Below the pieces are notes generated by a model. It was given only the letters and a program-made list of their open reading frames with translations, made no database searches and had not been told where the DNA came from. Shown piece by piece: positions 6,716-11,103 of a stretch of 11,103 nucleotides of DNA; the first letter of the stretch is position 1, and every line of letters begins with the position of its first letter. A program made the position numbers and the translations under genes. The DNA comes from an uncultured Verrucomicrobiota bacterium (lineage in GTDB: Bacteria; Verrucomicrobiota; Kiritimatiellia; RFP12; UBA1067), in the NCBI GenBank assembly GCA_946631535.1, contig CAMPAF010000074.1, forward strand, positions 1 to 11,103, given 5' to 3'.

Positions 6716-6744
6716 TTGTTTAGATAGGCGAACGGGCGTATAAT
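6716..6744 (+). promoter_or_regulatory. Promoter of the oxidoreductase operon
   Basis: TTGTTT (6716-6721), a 17-base spacer and a perfect TATAAT (6739-6744) form a sigma-70-type promoter with a weak -35, as expected for an activated promoter. It would give a leader of roughly 70 bases before the ATG at 6823. Confidence 0.65.
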
Positions 6745-6822
6745 ATTTGGCGCAAAGACGTTGAGAGGATGTTGCAGGGAAAGCAATCTTCCATAAAAGA
6801 GCAATTGACAAGGAAATCCAGA

Positions 6823-8247
6823 ATGCAAAGAAGAGAATTCATCAAGTCGGGCGCGATGGCAGCAGGCGCGGTGGCCGTGCCGAACATGTTGCGCGCGCAG
6901 GGATCGAAGGCGCGCGTGCGCATGGGCTTCATCGGCGTGGGCAACCGCGGCACGCAGCTCATGCACATCTTCATGAAGAACCCGCTCGTCGAGGTGACGG
7001 CGCTGTGCGACATCTACGAGCCGTACCTGAAGCGCGACGAGTCGGCATACGACCCCAAGTTCTTCGAATGGGGGTTGAAGGGGCGCATCCCCTCGTTCCA
7101 CCAGAAGGACGGTACCCTCAAGCCGCAGGAGGCGGCGCTGGCCACGCGCATCAAAGCCGGAACGTGCAGGCTCTACAAGGACTACAAGGCGCTGCTGGCC
7201 GACCCCGAGGTCGACGCCGTCTGCATCGCCACGCCCGACCACTGGCACGCGATCATGACGATCGACGCGATCAAGGCCGGCAAGGACGTCTACTGCGAGA
7301 AGCCCCTCACGGCGACGGTCGCCGAGGGCCGCGCGATGGTGAACGCGCAGAAGAACTCGCGCCAGATCGTGGCCGTGGGCCTCAACAGGCGCGGCAACGA
7401 CGCGTACCGCGAGCTGAAGAAGGCGATCGACACCGGCAAGTTCGGGACGTTCCGCACGGGGCGCGCGGCGCGCGTGTCGAACATCTTCCCGAACGGCATC
7501 GGCAAGTGCCCGCCGTGCGATCCGCCGAAGGGCATGGACTGGGACGCCTGGCTCGGGCCGCGCGCGTATCGTCCCTACAAGTACACCACGGCGCCCTACT
7601 ATTTCCGCTGGCACGTGGACTTCTCCAGCCAGGTCGGCAACTGGGGCGTGCACTATCTCGACGCGATGCGCTGGATGATGGACGAGCGCGCGCCATGCGC
7701 CGTCACGGCCGTAGGCGGCAAGTACTACACGGGGGACAGGTCCGACGCGGAGATCCCGGACACGATGTTCTGCCTCTACGAGTTCGCGAGCGGCAAGGCG
7801 ATGGAGTTCAACGTCTTCGAGGGCGGCCGCTCCAACCCCATCCGGCAGGGCGAGCTGGAGCTGGCCTCCGGCGACGCGACGGTGTTCGCCGACCAGCGCG
7901 GATGGCAGATACTCCCGTCGAAGGGCAAGGAGTTCAACAACCCGCTCAATCCGTTCGAGCCGCAGAAGTACGTGTTCAAGGAGGCCCTGCTGGACGACGG
8001 TTCGGCGGAAAGCTCGACGAGGAACGTGATCGGCGATTTCCTCGACCGCTGCGTCGACCGCAATCCGGCGGTGCTCTGCACGCTGGAGGAGGGGCATCGC
8101 TCGACCTGCTTCGCGCATCTCGCGAACATCGCCTACAAGCTCGGCAGGCGTCTCGAATGGGACGCCGACGCGGAGCGCTTCGTGAACTGCGACGAGGCGA
8201 ACAAGCTTCTGCACTACCAATACCGCGACGGCTACTGTCTGGGGTGA
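6823..8247 (+). CDS. Tat-exported Gfo/Idh/MocA family oxidoreductase
   Basis: The 474-residue product is an NAD(P)-dependent sugar oxidoreductase-like protein. A twin-arginine signal (QRREFIKSGAMAAGA, residues 2-16, ending near LRAQ) predicts folded export with bound cofactor. The Rossmann domain follows: GFIGVGNRG (35-43), CIATPDHWHA, and the family signature E159-K160-P161-L162. The C-terminal alpha/beta domain has the NWGVHYLD block (273-280) with H277 as probable active-site residue. Between IYEPYLKR and YKDYKALL there is an insert of about 40 residues, longer than usual. The start at 6823 is supported by AAGGA at 6810-6814 (8-base spacer) and places the RR motif at the N-terminus; an ATG at 6769 would add 18 residues before it. 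It leads the operon driven from 6716-6744. Related secreted enzymes of this fold include glycosidases of the GH109 type, so hydrolysis rather than redox is also possible. Confidence 0.9.
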   Translation: MQRREFIKSGAMAAGAVAVPNMLRAQGSKARVRMGFIGVGNRGTQLMHIFMKNPLVEVTALCDIYEPYLKRDESAYDPKFFEWGLKGRIPSFHQKDGTLKPQEAALATRIKAGTCRLYKDYKALLADPEVDAVCIATPDHWHAIMTIDAIKAGKDVYCEKPLTATVAEGRAMVNAQKNSRQIVAVGLNRRGNDAYRELKKAIDTGKFGTFRTGRAARVSNIFPNGIGKCPPCDPPKGMDWDAWLGPRAYRPYKYTTAPYYFRWHVDFSSQVGNWGVHYLDAMRWMMDERAPCAVTAVGGKYYTGDRSDAEIPDTMFCLYEFASGKAMEFNVFEGGRSNPIRQGELELASGDATVFADQRGWQILPSKGKEFNNPLNPFEPQKYVFKEALLDDGSAESSTRNVIGDFLDRCVDRNPAVLCTLEEGHRSTCFAHLANIAYKLGRRLEWDADAERFVNCDEANKLLHYQYRDGYCLG

Positions 8248-8277
8248 CCTTTCAACTTATAGGCAAAAGGAGTCCTT

Positions 8278-10942
8278 ATGGAGAATCGCTGGTTGATCAA
8301 GGCGGGCCTGGCGATCGGGCTGGCGCTGGCGTGCGGATACGGCAGCGCCGAGACGACGCGCGAGTTGCGTGACGGCAAGTACTGGATCGACGTGCCGGCG
8401 GGCGAGACGTACACGCTCGCCGAATCCGACGTCGACGTGCTCGTGCCGGACGAGGGCGCGCAGCCCGAACTCTGGAAGATCGGCGCCGGCACGCTCGAGA
8501 TGACGACCAACGGCCTCGCGAACTGCGCGAAGATGATGAGCTACAACGCCGACATCTACGCCACCAACGGCCTCCTCCGCACCCGGAGCGAATACGCCCT
8601 CGGCAACTACACGAAGAACGCGACGACCGAGAAGAGCCAGACCTTCATCTGGCCCGGCGCCGCCTACGACAACGGATACCAGCGCGACGAGCAGACGACG
8701 GGCAGAGCTACAGGCGGCATCACCCAGCGCGAGATGATCCACATCGCCGGAAACGGATTCGGCGACTACGGCGCGCTCAACGAGACCGTGGGCAACCACA
8801 TCATGATTGGCAAGGTCACGCTTGACGGCGACGCGCGCGTCGGAAAATCCTCCAAAAGCACGCAGATCCGCTACCACGAGCTCAACTTCAACGGATACAC
8901 GATCACGTCGGGCGGCAGTCTGGGATTTGGCTCGTTGCCGGTGGCGAACGTACCGGCGGTTCCGCTCGTGATTTCAAGCGGATTCGGGCTGACCTTCACC
9001 GGGGTCTGGAATAACCGGAATGGCCCCTGGGCCTGTCATTCGGTTCGAGAACGACGCCCAGCTCACCATGGATGGCATGAACACAGCGGAATTCTACTGG
9101 GGACTCAACTTCGTCTCCAACGGAACAATCCGCGCACAAACCAGTCCGTCCAAGCCGTCGGTTGCAACCAACACTTGGAATGGACCGATCTCCGTCGGGC
9201 CCGGCGGCAAGCTGAAAATTGCGTTCAACGCCGCCGACAGGCCCATGACGCTGAACAGGGAAGTTGTCGGAAGATGTGAGATGGAACTAACCAGCGACGG
9301 CACGTTGACGCTGGGGAATGCCCGCCATCGGATCCGGCGCCTGATCCTTGGCAACACGAACCGGAAGCTCCGTCTGCCGGAAGGTTTTGTGCTGGAGGTG
9401 CAGTCGCTTCGCGCGAACGGCGTGGAGAAGCCGGAAGGCGACTATACGTCGGCCAACCTTGCCAACATCGTGTCGGGCACGGTGCGCGTCAACCCGGACT
9501 TTCCTGTCCATGGAGCGAGTCAGGCAGGAGAAGACTACACGGTAACGGCGGTCGGATCCGCTGCCGCCCCGCAGGTGACAGTCGGTTCGTCGGGGAACTG
9601 CTCGATCTTCGCGGAGGGAACTGTCGACGCCGAAATGACGTTCACCGGACTTGACACGATTCTCGGCAAGGCTCGGTTCCGCGTCGACGCCAGCGCCGCG
9701 ACGTCCATCACCTACGTGGCGGAATCGACCTGGACAAGCACGAACGGCCTGCGCGGCGTCTCACAATGGAAGAACGTCAACAGCCCCGGAGTCGAGCTGA
9801 GGTTCAACAACTTCACGCTGACCGGCGAATGGAGTGCAGGCAAGAACGCCTACCATCGCTACGTGAGCGCCTATCCGACCGTGCAGGACTACACGGTGAA
9901 CGGCGTCACCCGTCCCTATATTGACTTGGGCGAGTTCTACGGCCTCATGGATACGGGCGAACGGTTCTACGACAACGCGTTCAGCCCGTCGCCGACGACG
10001 GCGGCCATGCGGGCTAACAAAATCGATAGTAATGAAGGCGAGCTGGTCGGCCTCGAATACCACGTCGTGTTCGGTGACGCCCATCCAAACCCGACGAACG
10101 CGAACCGCATGGCGATCTTCGGGCGCGGCAACTGCTTCACGTACAGCGATCCGGATTACATGCCGGGACGCCGCGGCGCGGACGGCAAGCTGTTCGCTCA
10201 GAGGAACGCGACTACGGATGCATTTCGCGATGGGCGCATCTGGGCGGACAACGTGGCGACGAATTCCACCTATACGCCGGACTGGGGCGACGTACACGTC
10301 TACACGGTGATTCCGACGAATGCGTTCATGGGGACGACGCATGCAAATTACAACAGGCTCGCTATGATCGGAGTGGACAGCTACGCGCGCTACGGCGGAG
10401 CGCGCTATGGCGAGCTGCTCGTCTATTCCGGCGCCACCAACACAGCGGCCGAGCGCCTCCGCATCGACGCCTACCTGATGCGGAAGTGGGTCGGAAAGGG
10501 CCTCGGCGCGGAGATGGCGTTCGAGACGGTCGCGCTCACGAATGGCGCGACGCTGACGATGAGCTGCCCCGCCTACGCCGATGTCGGCAGCTGCTACCGC
10601 ATCGGCACGCTGAAGGGCGACGGCACCCTGTCCGTGGACGCGAAGGACGCGCTCGTCGTCGAAAACCTCGCGTTCGCGTTCACGGACCGCGAGAACTGCG
10701 AGACGATCTCGACGGCAGCGCCGCTCACGCTCGCCGACATCGGCACGATCACCATCACGCTGCCTGGCGGGCGCAGTCCGAAGAAGGGTGCCTACACGCT
10801 CTTCACGGCACCGAACGCCGCCAACATCGAGGCGCTCGACGCCTGGACGGTCGTCTGTCCAGAAAAAGGGGTCCGCGTGAAGCGCGCCGGCTATGTGCTC
10901 ACGGCCGAAGTCTCATCCGGTTTCATGATTATCATGCGGTGA
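8278..10942 (+). pseudogene. Large secreted beta-rich/LamG-like protein, interrupted by a frameshift near 9028
   Basis: Two frames join into one protein of about 887 residues. The first runs 8278-9027 (250 residues). The second runs from 9029 to the TGA at 10940-10942. Dropping the single T at 9028 (CCC-T-GGG) gives a smooth ...TGVWNNRNGP-GPVIRFEND... The first frame read onward to 9279 becomes Arg/His-rich shadow sequence, and the second is closed upstream at 8990-8992, so the lesion lies between about 8993 and 9040. A signal peptide (residues 1-~24, GYGSA|ET) precedes autotransporter-type strand repeats (IGAGTLEM, ~68-75; a second block near 340-400). A LamG/concanavalin-like region lies at ~480-737 and ends in ELLVYSGATNTAAERLRIDAYLMRKW; a beta-rich C-terminus follows. 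AAGGAG (8267-8272) lies 5 bases before the ATG, and the gene starts 30 bases after the oxidoreductase. Likely an extracellular binding or structural protein. The break could be a real mutation, an assembly error or, less likely, +1 frameshifting. Confidence 0.75.
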
Positions 10943-10946
10943 AACA

Positions 10947-11103
10947 ATGAAGAAAATCAACGTTAAGCATCTGGTCTGGTCGATGGCCTTGGTTGCGTCC
11001 CTGTCCGTGCTGGGCGGAGAAACCGAGTGGACGATCTCGAAAGGTGTGGCGAAGTACGTGCGAATCGAGGGCGACAGGCTCATCGTGGAAGTGCCGCCGG
11101 GCG
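10947..11103 (+). CDS. Second secreted protein, N-terminal part (3'-truncated)
   Basis: Only 52 residues fall in the window. A signal peptide (MKKINVKHLVWSMALVASLS, cut near VLGG|ET) is followed by EGDRLIVEVPPG. The previous protein has KYWIDVPAG at about the same distance after its signal, so this is probably a tandem relative, although so short a match is weak evidence. The ATG lies 4 bases after the preceding stop, with no clear Shine-Dalgarno, which suggests translational coupling. The frame is open to the window edge. No domain can be named from what is present. Confidence 0.65.
   Translation, partial: MKKINVKHLVWSMALVASLSVLGGETEWTISKGVAKYVRIEGDRLIVEVPPG

Noticed and set aside
6769..6822. 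Upstream ATG start for the oxidoreductase
   Set aside because: It would put 18 residues ahead of the Tat motif, and the ATG at 6823 has a well-spaced AAGGA.
5899..8220. A long - strand open frame (773 codons) across the oxidoreductase and part of the regulator
   Set aside because: It overlaps two well-supported genes and its Arg/His/Ala/Val-rich composition is typical of shadow frames in GC-rich DNA.
9028..9279. Continuation of the first frame of the secreted protein as its natural C-terminus
   Set aside because: The sequence turns Arg/His/Gln-rich with no domain character, while the other frame continues the beta-rich pattern.

Overview
The window is GC-rich and densely coded, with an AT-richer junction near 5.1-5.35 kb. 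The gene content suggests an uncultured member of the Planctomycetes-Verrucomicrobia-Chlamydiae group, perhaps a gut or sediment Kiritimatiellota or Lentisphaerota. Pointers are a XylR-type regulator (LacI-like sensor fused to an AraC helix-turn-helix), a Tat-exported Gfo/Idh/MocA oxidoreductase, and large secreted proteins with autotransporter-type strand repeats and a LamG-like domain. This placement is inference; the window holds no taxonomic marker.

Left block (1-5019, + strand). The 3' end of an L-fucose/arabinose-isomerase-like gene is followed by nusB, ribD, ribE (riboflavin synthase), an unknown membrane-anchored protein and an exported CehA/McbA-like PHP metallohydrolase. Spacing is tight: two 4-base GTGA start/stop overlaps (nusB/ribD and ribE/unknown) and gaps of 9-20 bases elsewhere, so the block looks like one operon. 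It mixes core functions (rRNA antitermination, flavin synthesis) with envelope functions. A hairpin spans the operon's stop codon and lies just past the 3' end of a convergent tRNA, so it may end transcription from both sides.

Junction (5020-5528). A tRNA-Arg(CCU) gene with encoded CCA lies on the - strand behind a good extended -10 promoter. Then come a lone + strand promoter-like sequence and a decayed fragment matching the C-terminal region of DUF234-type AAA ATPases. No intact protein gene is convincing here.

Right block (5529-11103). A XylR-like regulator (- strand) is divergent from an oxidoreductase gene (+ strand). Their 154-base gap holds a promoter for each side and a direct repeat (ATACCATAA / ATACATAA) placed where an AraC-family protein could activate the oxidoreductase operon and repress its own gene. 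After the oxidoreductase come a ~887-residue secreted beta-rich/LamG-like protein, interrupted by a one-base frameshift near 9028, and, 4 bases later, the start of a second secreted protein that may be related. The simplest reading is a regulator-controlled carbohydrate-response locus with a periplasmic sugar oxidoreductase and large secreted adhesin- or binding-like proteins. The substrate cannot be told from the sequence.
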